A stretch of DNA of 8,529 nucleotides from assembly GCA_937884685.1 (NCBI GenBank), contig CAKZYM010000557.1, forward strand, positions 1 to 8,529. Direction: 5' to 3'. Below, in pieces: positions 1 to 6,136 of this stretch. The position numbers and the translations under genes are program-made. Positions within the stretch are counted from its first letter, which is position 1, and each line of letters opens with the position of its first letter. Under the pieces are notes generated by a model that saw only the letters and a list, made by a program, of their open reading frames with translations, had not been told where the DNA came from and searched no databases. This DNA comes from an uncultured Calothrix sp. Its GTDB lineage: Bacteria > Cyanobacteriota > Cyanobacteriia > Cyanobacteriales > Nostocaceae.

Positions 1-1
1 A

Positions 2-574
2 AAGGAAGAATCCAAAACAAAAGCATCCGTTGTTAAAATCCAAAATCCAAAACAAAAGCATCCGTTGTTAAAATCCAAAATTCCTCAAGATCCCTTGGGT
101 TTACTGGCGGAAGCAGCAGGATACAGCGACGGGGAACGCTGGTGGGAACATATGGTAGAAACGCGGGGTGATAGTGATGATTTATTTACCGCTATTCTCG
201 AAGCAATGACCGCAGTCCGTGAAGAAATGCCAGCTTCAGAAAATCCCATCGAAGCCAAACGCGAAGCCTATATGCGAAAGACAATCCGTGCTGCACAAAA
301 AGAAGGATTTGAACGCATCGCTGTTGTCTGCGGAGCTTGGCACGCTCCCGCGCTTTCCCAGATGCCAGCAGTTAAGGAAGATACCGCTTTACTCAAAGGT
401 TTACCTAAGAAAAAAGTTCAAGCAACCTGGATTCCCTGGACTTACGGACGTTTATCATACAGCAGCGGTTATGGTGCTGGTATCGAATCACCAGGTTGGT
501 ATCATCATCTTTGGAATTCTAAAATTGGGTATGGGGGATTGGAAAGACAACAAGAAATTATCGGAGTTGAATGA
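2..574 (+). pseudogene. DUF5682-family protein, N-terminal/middle fragment (open at left edge, frame lost at right)
   Basis: The frame starting at base 2 is open from the window edge, so the gene begins outside the window; the TTG at 65 is not a convincing start. It reads a low-complexity Lys/Ser/Pro linker (about 2-85), then family-conserved text: DPLGLLAEAAGYSDGERWWE, later TIRAAQKEGFERIAVVCGAWH, and finally YGAGIESPGWYHHLW. This is the middle of DUF5682, a protein of roughly 750-800 residues found beside MoxR ATPase, VWA and SWIM genes. The GAWH (332-343) fits a GxxH motif like those in the EreA/ChaN-like hydrolase fold; that link is my inference, and the partner motif would lie off the left edge. 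After YHHLW (500-514) the family pattern stops, 19 unrelated residues follow, and TGA comes at 572. Family text resumes at about 558 in the next frame. The molecular function of DUF5682 is not established. Confidence 0.8.
9..78 (+). repeat. 35-bp tandem direct duplication within the DUF5682 linker
   Basis: Two identical adjacent copies of a 35-bp unit lie at 9-43 and 44-78; the match runs on to about 81. The unit starts AATCCAAAACAAAAGCATCC and ends with a heptamer-like AAAATCCAA, so it is related to the AATCCAA repeats elsewhere in the window. Because 35 is not a multiple of three, the copies are read in different frames (ESKTKASVVKIQ, then NPKQKHPLLKSK), yet both are open. Confidence 0.95.
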
Positions 575-1814
575 AGCAACAAAAACGGTGATGTGTTTCG
601 GTAGCGATTTACCGATGCAGTTAATTTTTGACAAGTTGATTGTTGGGGAAAGTTTGGGTCAAGTCCCGGATGAAACTCCTATGGTACCTTTGCAGCAAGA
701 TTTACAGCGACAGCATAAGCGGTTGCGGATGCCTGCTAATGTTGTAGAAAAGATGTATGATTTGGATTTACGTAAGGAGAATGATTTAGCTCGTTCTCAT
801 TTACTACACCGTCTTAATTTGTTAGATATTCCTTGGGGACAATTTCAACAAACTCGCGGTAAGAAGGGTACTTTTCATGAATTTTGGCTGGTACAATGGC
901 ATCCCGAATTTGCTGTAAATTTAATTGAAGCGGGAGTTTGGGGAAATACGATTCTTGATGCTGCGAATTCCAAAGCTTGTAGCGCTGCGGATACGACTGA
1001 TGAGTTACCGTTGCTGACGGGTTTATTGGATAAAGTGATTTTATCTGACTTACCCGATGCAGTAGTTTATTTAATGTCCCGGTTGCAAAATGCTGCTGCT
1101 TTAACCAGCGATGTGACTCATTTAATGAATGCATTACCACCGCTCGCAAATGTAATGCGTTACGGTAATGTCCGTCAAACCGATACTGCGATAATATCTC
1201 ATGTCGTTGATGGTCTGGTAGCAAGAATTTGTATAAGCTTACCAGGTGCTTGCGCTTCCTTGGATGATGATGCAGCAGGGGCAATGTATGAGAATGTGGT
1301 GAAAGTAAATAATGCAATTGGTTTATTACAAAATGAAGAACATGTTACCTCTTGGAGACAAGTTTTAGTACAAATTGCAGACAGTATTAATGTACATGGT
1401 TTAATTTCCGGACGTTGCTGTCGTTTATTATTAGATGCTGAAATATTAGAAGCAGCAGAAGCAGCACGTCGGATGGGATTGGCTTTATCATCTGCTACAG
1501 AACCAACTCAAGCTGCTGCTTGGGTAGAAGGATTTTTGAAAGGTAGCGGTTTATTGCTTTTACACGATGATAAACTTTGGCAGGTTTTAGATAATTGGGT
1601 AAGTACTTTAAGTGAAGACTTTTTTGTTGCTTCTTTACCTTTATTAAGACGTACTTTTGCAACTTTTTCGGAACCCGAAAGAAGACAAATGGGTGAAAGA
1701 GTTAAGAATGGTATTGATGGAAGTAATTCAGATTTGACTGATGATGATAATGGTATTAATCAAGAGAATGCTGTTTTAGTTTTGCCGATTTTGAAGCAGT
1801 TTTTAGGGGTTTGA
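531..1814 (+). pseudogene. DUF5682-family protein, C-terminal fragment (frame +3)
   Basis: From about 558 the frame reads LSELNEATKTVMCFGSDLP and then continuous DUF5682 C-terminal sequence: QVPDETPMVPLQQDLQR, DLDLRKENDLARSHLLHRL, EAGVWGNTILDAA, MRYGNVRQTDT, GLALSSATEPTQAAAWVEGF, LPLLRRTFATF. It ends at TGA 1812-1814. The first in-frame ATG near the junction is 531, which would give 427 residues, but no good Shine-Dalgarno site precedes it. The frame is open back to before 219, though nothing family-like is encoded there. Compared with the family as I remember it, about 50-60 residues are absent between YHHLW and LSELNEA: a helix of type RWMTKVAxLLR and the IEAVRLAxxLAxLRGRP stretch. The 1.25 kb downstream carries no stop or frameshift, so either the damage is recent or this part is still translated separately. 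A sequencing indel alone would not explain the missing residues. Confidence 0.8.
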
Positions 1815-1946
1815 TTATTAGATTGTTGAATCTAGCGAGCAAATTTTCAATCTAGTGATTTGTATTAGCTAGCTATAAAATCTTACTAGTCCAACTTAAC
1901 CCTATAGCCGAAATAATTAATCCAAAATCTAAAATCCAAAATCAAA
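1815..1946 (+). other. Spacer between DUF5682 and NADAR with small hairpins and a heptamer tract
   Basis: Just after the DUF5682 stop, TAGATT (1819-1824) and AATCTA (1829-1834) form a 6-bp stem with a 4-nt loop. TAGATTG (1819-1825) can instead pair with CAATCTA (1848-1854). There is no clear T-run, so a terminator role is weak. A perfect 10-bp palindrome TAGCTAGCTA lies at 1866-1875. The spacer ends in a heptamer tract (separate entry). Confidence 0.45.
1919..1946 (+). repeat. Heptamer short tandem repeat tract (4 units) abutting the NADAR start codon
   Basis: Four consecutive 7-bp units: AATCCAA, AATCTAA, AATCCAA, AATCAAA. The last base of the fourth unit directly precedes the ATG at 1947. 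This is the cyanobacterial short tandemly repeated heptamer class. It occupies the place where a Shine-Dalgarno site would be expected, and no SD-like sequence is seen. Confidence 0.9.
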
Positions 1947-2378
1947 ATGACTATCTACTTCTATACCACCAAAAATGAATACGGTTGCTTCTCAAACTTC
2001 TCACCCCACGGTGTCGAATTAGACGGTTTTTGGTGGAAGACAACTGAGCATTATTTTCAAGCTCAAAAGTTTGTCGGAACTCACCATTTAGAAGAAATTC
2101 AGCAAGCGAAAAGTCCCAAACAAGCAGCTACGATGGGAAGAGATAGAAAACGTCCTTTACGTAAAGATTGGGAAGATGTAAAAGATGATTTAATGCGAAA
2201 AGCTGTTTTGAAAAAGTTTGAAACTCATCCAGAAATTCGCGATATTTTACTTTCTACTGGTGATGAAGAAATAATTGAAAATGCACCGGGTGATTATTAT
2301 TGGGGTTGTGGAAAAGATGGTAGCGGTAAAAATATGTTGGGGAAAATATTAATGGAAGTACGAGAAAAATTACGATAA
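1947..2378 (+). CDS. NADAR-family protein (YbiA-like N-glycosidase)
   Basis: This is a complete 143-residue protein, about the usual length of a single-domain NADAR/DUF1768 protein. Family landmarks in order are EYGCFSNFSP (11-20), TTEHYFQAQKF (32-42, with conserved Glu34), DDLMRKAVLKKF (80-91) and YYWGCGKDGSGKNMLGKILMEVR (117-139). It has no signal peptide or membrane segment, so it should be cytosolic. Characterised relatives cleave N-glycosidic bonds: YbiA acts on phosphorylated early riboflavin intermediates, and other NADARs act on ADP-ribosylated guanine or related NAD-derived compounds. The substrate here cannot be told from sequence. The ATG at 1947 directly follows a heptamer repeat tract, with no Shine-Dalgarno site. 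The gene lies 132 bp downstream of the broken DUF5682 gene on the same strand and ends tail-to-tail with the hydroxylase gene, stops 17 bp apart. Confidence 0.9.
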   Translation: MTIYFYTTKNEYGCFSNFSPHGVELDGFWWKTTEHYFQAQKFVGTHHLEEIQQAKSPKQAATMGRDRKRPLRKDWEDVKDDLMRKAVLKKFETHPEIRDILLSTGDEEIIENAPGDYYWGCGKDGSGKNMLGKILMEVREKLR

Positions 2379-2381
2379 ATA

Positions 2382-2396
2382 AATAGATAATCTATT
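2382..2396. terminator. Small AT-rich palindrome between convergent stops (possible weak bidirectional terminator)
   Basis: AATAGAT (2382-2388) and ATCTATT (2390-2396) form a perfect inverted repeat around one base, covering most of the 17-bp gap between the NADAR and hydroxylase stops. As a hairpin it would be AATAGA, loop TAA, wait of 3 nt, TCTATT. The stem is A/T-rich and short, so a terminator function is only possible. Confidence 0.3.
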
Positions 2397-3163
2397 CAAA
2401 TTTGCTTTTTAATCGAAACTAATTTTTCATTATCGTAATTTAAATCTTGAGTACCCAAAACCTTATCCCAAAATGTAAAATACAGACCGTAATGCAAAGT
2501 GTATTTACGATGATGGATAAGATGATGTTTTGAACCAATAAACCATTTACCCAACCAGTTGGAATAAAAGGATGGTGGAAATAATTCAAATCCAATATGA
2601 TTAAATACTGCCCACACTGTCATTACTATTAATGCTGTTAATAAAGGAATATAGTGAATGGGTAATACAAAAATTATACCGATAAAGAAAAGAGCTTGTA
2701 TAACTGCTTCTAAAGGGTCAAATGCGAAAGATGTCCAAGGTGTTGGTTCTCCAGAGCGATGATGACCGTAATGCAATTTTTTAAATAGTAATGGATGATG
2801 AAATAATCGATGCATAAAGTAAAAATATGCATCTTGAAAGATAAGTAATGCAATAAAACTCACACCTAAATACCACAATCCATATTTATCTATAGATGTA
2901 TACAAACGTGTAAATCCTAAGTCGTATCCTGTTACAACTAAAGCCGCACAAAAAGCAAAAATTACCGCACAAAGTAACGATAATTCCATGTCTTTTTTAA
3001 TTGTTTTCCATCGCAAAGGCTGACTGCGAGGTTTTAGTAAAATAAAATAGAAAAGTAAATGCGTTCCCCCGCAGATTAAAAAGTATCTACTAACAATTAT
3101 GCCGAAAAGAGCAAGCCAGTCCAAGCAAAGCTTGTTCAAAATGAATAAAAAATTCTGTTGCAA
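2396..3163 (-). CDS. Sterol desaturase/fatty acid hydroxylase family membrane protein
   Basis: This 255-residue integral membrane protein belongs to the di-iron FA hydroxylase superfamily. The eight-histidine pattern is visible: HRLFHH (118-123), HYGHH (131-135), NHIGFE (188-193), HHLIHH (213-218) and HYGLYFTFWDKVLGT (224-238). Hydrophobic segments lie near 14-42, 61-80, 97-115 and 152-186. Family members use an oxo-bridged di-iron centre to hydroxylate or desaturate lipids, sterols or carotenoids in membranes; the substrate is not predictable here. The start is TTG at 3163: AGGA (3171-3174 on the complement) stands 7 nt upstream, an in-frame TAG lies just before it (3173-3175), and the next ATG, codon 59, would delete the first membrane segments. 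It is the last of four minus-strand genes, 101 bp after the DUF421 gene. Confidence 0.88.
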   Translation of the reverse strand: MQQNFLFILNKLCLDWLALFGIIVSRYFLICGGTHLLFYFILLKPRSQPLRWKTIKKDMELSLLCAVIFAFCAALVVTGYDLGFTRLYTSIDKYGLWYLGVSFIALLIFQDAYFYFMHRLFHHPLLFKKLHYGHHRSGEPTPWTSFAFDPLEAVIQALFFIGIIFVLPIHYIPLLTALIVMTVWAVFNHIGFELFPPSFYSNWLGKWFIGSKHHLIHHRKYTLHYGLYFTFWDKVLGTQDLNYDNEKLVSIKKQI

Positions 3164-3222
3164 ACTAAGTTCCTAACTGATTAAGATTTAGCTGAGCTAT
3201 TTACTCGATTTTATCTTAAAAC

Positions 3223-3263
3223 AGAATATTATTACCATTACTTCCACAATAAAGAAATATTCT
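3223..3263 (-). terminator. Inverted repeat immediately after the DUF421 stop
   Basis: On the minus strand, AGAATATT (3263-3256) directly follows the DUF421 stop and pairs with AATATTCT (3230-3223) across a 25-nt loop. The sequence after it contains TTTT. The AT-rich stem and long loop make this a weak terminator candidate. Confidence 0.3.
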
Positions 3264-3264
3264 A

Positions 3265-3825
3265 TTAAACCCGAGCAGTTTGCTGTTGTGGATAACCTTT
3301 AACATCAATTAGTGCAGACGCTGAAGCATCTTTAATTTTCTTAATAACGCTAAAACTACCATCTGTTTCTAAAATTACTGCTTCTGCTTCCTCTAATGAC
3401 CCCAATCCATTTGTACGCAATGCAGCTAACACTTCACCTTTTGATACTCTTTGATGTCGTAAGGCATTATGCTGTAATTCACCTTGAAAAAGCAGTAAAG
3501 TTGGTTCGGCTTTAATCCATCCTTGAAATATATTGGAGCGTACTGAAATCCAAGTAATAGCAAATTGAAATAATACTAACATCCCAATCGCTAATACTCC
3601 CTGTACCAAGGAAGTGTCTTTTGATAGCATTAAGCTCGCTAATATAGAACCGAATGCGATTGTGACCACAAAATCAAAAGCATTCCATTTTGATAGAGTT
3701 CGCTTTCCGGAAACACGAAGTAGAATTATTGTGGCTATATAACCAAGTGTTCCAACTAGCAATGTATGTTGTAGAGCATCCCAACTATTGAACAAAATTT
3801 TTCTCCAATTAATTCCAATTACCAA
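3265..3825 (-). CDS. DUF421 (YetF-like) membrane protein
   Basis: This 186-residue protein has the usual DUF421 architecture. Hydrophobic segments lie near 18-36, 52-66 and 74-95, with the family signature LLRVSGKRTLSKWNAFDFVV between the first two. A soluble YetF-type domain follows (about 100-165; EPTLLLFQGELQHNALR, LRTNGLGSLEEAEAVILETDG). Relatives sit in the plasma membrane; the function is unknown, and some Bacillus members are tied to spores. The start is uncertain. TTG 3825 keeps the INWRKILFNSW stretch that cyanobacterial relatives tend to have, but it has no Shine-Dalgarno site and lies right after a terminator-like T-run. TTG at 3795 has GGAG (complement of 3803-3806) exactly 7 nt upstream and would give 176 residues. 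No in-frame ATG lies near the 5' end. The gene is third in the minus-strand series. Confidence 0.85.
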   Translation of the reverse strand: MVIGINWRKILFNSWDALQHTLLVGTLGYIATIILLRVSGKRTLSKWNAFDFVVTIAFGSILASLMLSKDTSLVQGVLAIGMLVLFQFAITWISVRSNIFQGWIKAEPTLLLFQGELQHNALRHQRVSKGEVLAALRTNGLGSLEEAEAVILETDGSFSVIKKIKDASASALIDVKGYPQQQTARV

Positions 3826-3828
3826 TAT

Positions 3829-3869
3829 AAAAAAAGTGAGGCAGAATCATTTAACTAATAATTTCTGCC
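3829..3869 (-). terminator. Intrinsic terminator candidate downstream of the BON gene, touching the DUF421 start
   Basis: On the minus strand, GGCAGAA (3869-3863) and TTCTGCC (3846-3840) form a 7-bp stem with a 16-nt loop. TCAC and then seven T (3835-3829) follow. It lies 63 nt after the BON stop. The T-run ends 3 nt before the TTG at 3825, so it can act either as the end of the BON transcript or as a leader element of the DUF421 gene. Confidence 0.55.
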
Positions 3870-3931
3870 CGTTCAAAGCTATTTATAGTAATCCATAATA
3901 TTCAAATTACTAAAGTTTTTTAGAAAGGTAA

Positions 3932-4384
3932 TTAGTTAGCAGGTGGTACAACTTTAACGTTTTCCATTTTTACGCTTTTTACACCTAAAATTTCTTTTGC
4001 CAAAGGCTTGATTGTTCCATATTCCTTTTGGTCGGGAACTGTACCCCCAATTGAAACTACACCGTCATCAGCTTCAATAACTAATTTTGCACGGGGAATA
4101 TTAGCTTCTAATTTAGAACGAACTTCACTTGCTAAATCGGAATCTGTTCTATCGGTTTGGTCACCAATTATATCATTACGCTGTTCTCTAGCTCTGATAT
4201 CAGAATTTAATTGGTCTTGACGAATTTCGCTACTAGCATCTTCTAAAGTTTCTTCAACCTTGCTAGCTTCTTCTACATTACCACCAACTGAATCGGGAGC
4301 ATCAGAACTAGTTTTTGCTGTATCGCAAGCAGCGGAACCAAAAAGTAAAATTCCACCTAATACTAATGTTGCTAATTTTTTCAT
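3932..4384 (-). CDS. BON-domain exported protein (probable lipoprotein)
   Basis: From the ATG at 4384 the product is 150 residues. It starts MKKLATLVLGGILLFGSAAC: two lysines, a hydrophobic core, then Cys20. This looks like a lipoprotein-type signal, although Ser at -3 is not the usual Leu, so SPI cleavage is possible. A polar, acidic, probably helical linker follows (about 28-78). A BON domain lies near 81-146, with DSDLASEVRSKLE, the strand-rich ADDGVVSIGGTVPD, and ILGVKSVKMENVKVV. BON domains bind phospholipid or stabilise envelopes in osmotic stress proteins such as OsmY, so an envelope role is likely. The frame extends upstream to ATG 4405 and TTG 4417, but 4384 puts the positive n-region first and has GAG 6 nt upstream. 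It is second in the minus-strand series, 125 bp after the AvaK-type gene. Confidence 0.85.
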   Translation of the reverse strand: MKKLATLVLGGILLFGSAACDTAKTSSDAPDSVGGNVEEASKVEETLEDASSEIRQDQLNSDIRAREQRNDIIGDQTDRTDSDLASEVRSKLEANIPRAKLVIEADDGVVSIGGTVPDQKEYGTIKPLAKEILGVKSVKMENVKVVPPAN

Positions 4385-4434
4385 TTTATTCTCACTCACG
4401 GTCATTATTAATTTCAATTTATTTCAACAATTTC

Positions 4435-4500
4435 GGAAGATAGCAAACAGAGGGTTTGCTGATTTGAATAAATACTCTGTTTGCAAATTTAATGTCTTCC
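4435..4500 (-). promoter_or_regulatory. Nested, mutually exclusive hairpins between the AvaK-type and BON genes
   Basis: GCAAACAGAG (4443-4452) and CTCTGTTTGC (4475-4484) are perfect 10-bp inverted repeats. Flanking GGAAGA (4435-4440) and TCTTCC (4495-4500) add an outer stem. The same GCAAAC (4443-4448) can alternatively pair with GTTTGC at 4454-4459 across a 5-nt loop. No T-run follows on the minus strand. The structure therefore looks more like an mRNA 3'-end or leader switch than a plain terminator. Confidence 0.5.
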
Positions 4501-4509
4501 ATTCACTTT

Positions 4510-5484
4510 TTATCGGTTTCTATGAATTGTGGGATTACCATCAACATCAATGTCTAATTCTTCGCGACGAAGTGTTTCTTGAGCTTCTACAGTCTCGCGC
4601 TCAACTTCCTTATGAACTTTTACTTCTTCACGAACAAAAGCTTCTTTATTGATATCAGCAGATTCTTCGTAGATATCCATACGAGCAACTTCTTTACCAG
4701 AGAAATCCACAGTTCCGGGAGCTACTACTTTTCCGTTTGTAGGAGTGGTACGCTCGATTACTACTCTCTCTTTTTCGATAGGAACAGCGACTCTAGCTGT
4801 TTCTGTTTCGACAGTCTTACCTACAGAAACTTCTCCAGCTTTTTGACGTTCTTTCTCAGCGACCAAACGTTCTTCGTAAAGCTTGACATTATCTGTGTCT
4901 GCTACTTCCGCACGAGGAGCAGACTGAGCGGTTTGTGCGGGTGCGTTGTAGATACCGAATTCTTCAACACCGCAGCGCTGCATAATTGCTTCTGCACGCT
5001 TAACTTCAGCTTCGGTACCAGTTACCATTACCAAGAAGCTACCACCAGCAACTCTATCGCTGTATACTTTCGCTTTCTCTTCAGGAATACCTAAACCAAT
5101 CAAAGCACCAACTAATCCACCAGTTGCTGCACCAATTGCACCACCCGCTAAAGTTGTTGCGATCGCAGTTGCTTCTGCACCAGCTAAGAGGATAGGACCG
5201 ACACCAGGAATAGCCAATGCTCCTAGACCTACAAGTAAGCCAGTGATTCCGCCCAAAGCACCACCAGTCACGGCTCCAGCGGCAGCACCTTCATCAGCTT
5301 TGTTGCCAACTTCTTCAGTGGTTTCAACGCCATCTACTTTATCAGCATCACGTGCTATCACAGAAATTCTGTCTTGGTCAAAACCAGCATCTTTCAATCC
5401 ACGAACTGCTGCTTCTGCTTCGTCACGGCTATAAAATAAACCAGCCGCTCTTTTGTAATCAATATTATTTGTATAAGCTGTCAT
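4510..5484 (-). CDS. General stress protein with YflT-like N-terminus, glycine-rich core and YsnF/AvaK (DUF2382) domain
   Basis: This protein has 324 residues in three parts. Residues 11-48 (RAAGLFYSRDEAEAAVRGLKDAGF, then DRISVIARD) match the general-stress 17M/YflT-like fold. Residues 64-132 are rich in glycine and alanine with many GxxxG steps, suggesting membrane insertion or tight helix packing. Residues 138-180 resume an alpha/beta module (GSFLVMVTGTEAEVKRAEAI). Residues 200-315 are the YsnF/AvaK domain (VKLYEERLVAEKERQKAGEVSVGK, REEVKVHKEVERETVEAQETLRREEL). AvaK was described as an akinete-abundant protein in Anabaena variabilis, and relatives are stress-induced; the biochemical role is unknown. 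The ATG at 5484 has a strong AGGAG (complement of 5494-5498) 9 nt upstream, the best ribosome binding site in the window. Gene body contains a HIP1 octamer. It is the first gene of the minus-strand block. Confidence 0.9.
   Translation of the reverse strand: MTAYTNNIDYKRAAGLFYSRDEAEAAVRGLKDAGFDQDRISVIARDADKVDGVETTEEVGNKADEGAAAGAVTGGALGGITGLLVGLGALAIPGVGPILLAGAEATAIATTLAGGAIGAATGGLVGALIGLGIPEEKAKVYSDRVAGGSFLVMVTGTEAEVKRAEAIMQRCGVEEFGIYNAPAQTAQSAPRAEVADTDNVKLYEERLVAEKERQKAGEVSVGKTVETETARVAVPIEKERVVIERTTPTNGKVVAPGTVDFSGKEVARMDIYEESADINKEAFVREEVKVHKEVERETVEAQETLRREELDIDVDGNPTIHRNR
5159..5166. repeat. HIP1 octameric palindrome GCGATCGC
   Basis: A perfect GCGATCGC, the highly iterated palindrome of cyanobacterial genomes, lies inside the AvaK-type gene. 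I see only one copy in the window. Confidence 0.9.
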
Positions 5485-5500
5485 TATTGATTTCTCCTAA

Positions 5501-5559
5501 TTAACAATATTACTAGCGGTATTAGTTGTATATCTGAATTAACAATTACACTAGCTGTA
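5501..5559. promoter_or_regulatory. Imperfect 21-bp direct repeats upstream of the AvaK-type gene
   Basis: The 21-mers at 5501-5521 and 5539-5559 agree at 17 of 21 positions, sharing TTAACAAT and ACTAGC. They are 38 bp apart, and the nearer copy begins 2 bp beyond the Shine-Dalgarno site. They are candidate operator sites or leader elements; no factor is known. Confidence 0.4.
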
Positions 5560-5596
5560 CGCGAGCCAAATTTGATTTGCTTTTCGTTTGCGTACA
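5556..5596. promoter_or_regulatory. Inverted repeat TGTACGC...GCGTACA
   Basis: TGTACGC (5556-5562) and GCGTACA (5590-5596) are perfect 7-bp inverted repeats. The palindrome CAAATTTG (5567-5574) lies between them. GC-containing arms stand out in this very AT-rich spacer, upstream of the AvaK-type gene. Confidence 0.35.
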
Positions 5597-5949
5597 TTTA
5601 TATATTCTCAAGCTTTGATAAATATTGCTTCTATCGAAAGAACAATGAATGGGTTAATCAAAAGATAGAATAATTTTGAATGTTTGAATGAATCAACTTA
5701 TCAAGATAAATATATTTGTTTTTTACCTATTTCTGAATTTAGTCTAAATAGATTATTGATATAATTAATAAAAATATTAATAGCTCAAAGTTCATCTTGT
5801 TAAGGCTTTCGAGCATTAACACAAATATTTAATTAGCACTTTTATTCAAAACAAATAGTTTTTATGCAGTTATTTTCCTCCTAAAATTAGATGCTTATCA
5901 AACACGTTTATCTATGTAATATTATTTTCATATCATGATTTTTAAGCAT

Positions 5950-6000
5950 GAATCTAACTTAGGGTAGATTGATAATTAATTTGAATCTAACTTGCGGTAG
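5950..6000. promoter_or_regulatory. Pair of 18-bp direct repeats
   Basis: GAATCTAACTTAGGGTAG (5950-5967) and GAATCTAACTTGCGGTAG (5983-6000) match at 16 of 18 positions, start to start 33 bp, close to three helical turns. They lie about 180-230 bp upstream of the VWA start and could be paired protein-binding sites. Confidence 0.45.
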
Positions 6001-6070
6001 TATTTTTTGTAGAGATTTTTTTTAATAAAGCATACTACTTGTGATATCTAAAATATGATGTAGGAAAACT

Positions 6071-6076
6071 TATAAT
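6071..6076 (+). promoter_or_regulatory. Possible -10 element TATAAT upstream of the VWA gene
   Basis: A perfect TATAAT lies 103 bp before the VWA start. No good TTGACA-like -35 box stands 16-18 bp upstream; the nearest, TTGTGA at 6039-6044, is too far. It could be a promoter that needs an activator, or chance in AT-rich DNA. Confidence 0.25.
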
Positions 6077-6090
6077 CCAAAATCCGTCTT

Positions 6091-6132
6091 GGTAAAGTTT
6101 GGGGGAAGAAAATCTACACCCCCAACTTTACC
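6091..6132. repeat. Strong hairpin embedded in a heptamer repeat tract
   Basis: GGTAAAGTT plus GGGGG (6091-6105, one bulged T at 6100) pairs fully with CCCCC plus AACTTTACC (6119-6132), leaving a 13-nt loop. Neither strand has a T-run after the stem. Heptamer units stand on both sides (6074-6087 and 6137-6178). It is either a small palindromic repeat element or a leader structure of the VWA mRNA. Confidence 0.7.
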
Positions 6133-6136
6133 GCAA

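Noticed and set aside
219..530. Reading the +3 frame from 219 as the start of the C-terminal DUF5682 protein
   Set aside because: This stretch overlaps the clearly conserved +2 frame, and its own translation shows no family resemblance; it is just stop-free.
531..574. Programmed +1 frameshift joining the two DUF5682 halves
   Set aside because: There is no convincing slippery site, and a conserved stretch of about 50-60 residues appears to be absent as well, so deletion is the simpler explanation.
814..1317. Minus-strand open frame of 167 codons
   Set aside because: It is antisense to the conserved C-terminal part of DUF5682, and its His/Leu-rich translation has no domain-like pattern.
4008..4652. 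Plus-strand open frames opposite the BON gene and the end of the AvaK-type gene
   Set aside because: They are antisense to well-supported domains and have no ribosome binding sites or recognisable protein features.
4579..5434. Plus-strand open frames opposite the AvaK-type gene
   Set aside because: Their Phe/Ser-, Cys- or Ala/Ser-rich translations are typical complements of a Glu/Lys- and Gly/Ala-rich coding sequence.
5764..5781. ATTAATA-AAAA-TATTAAT hairpin as a terminator
   Set aside because: It is composed only of A and T in an AT-rich spacer, is not downstream of any gene, and is likely by chance.
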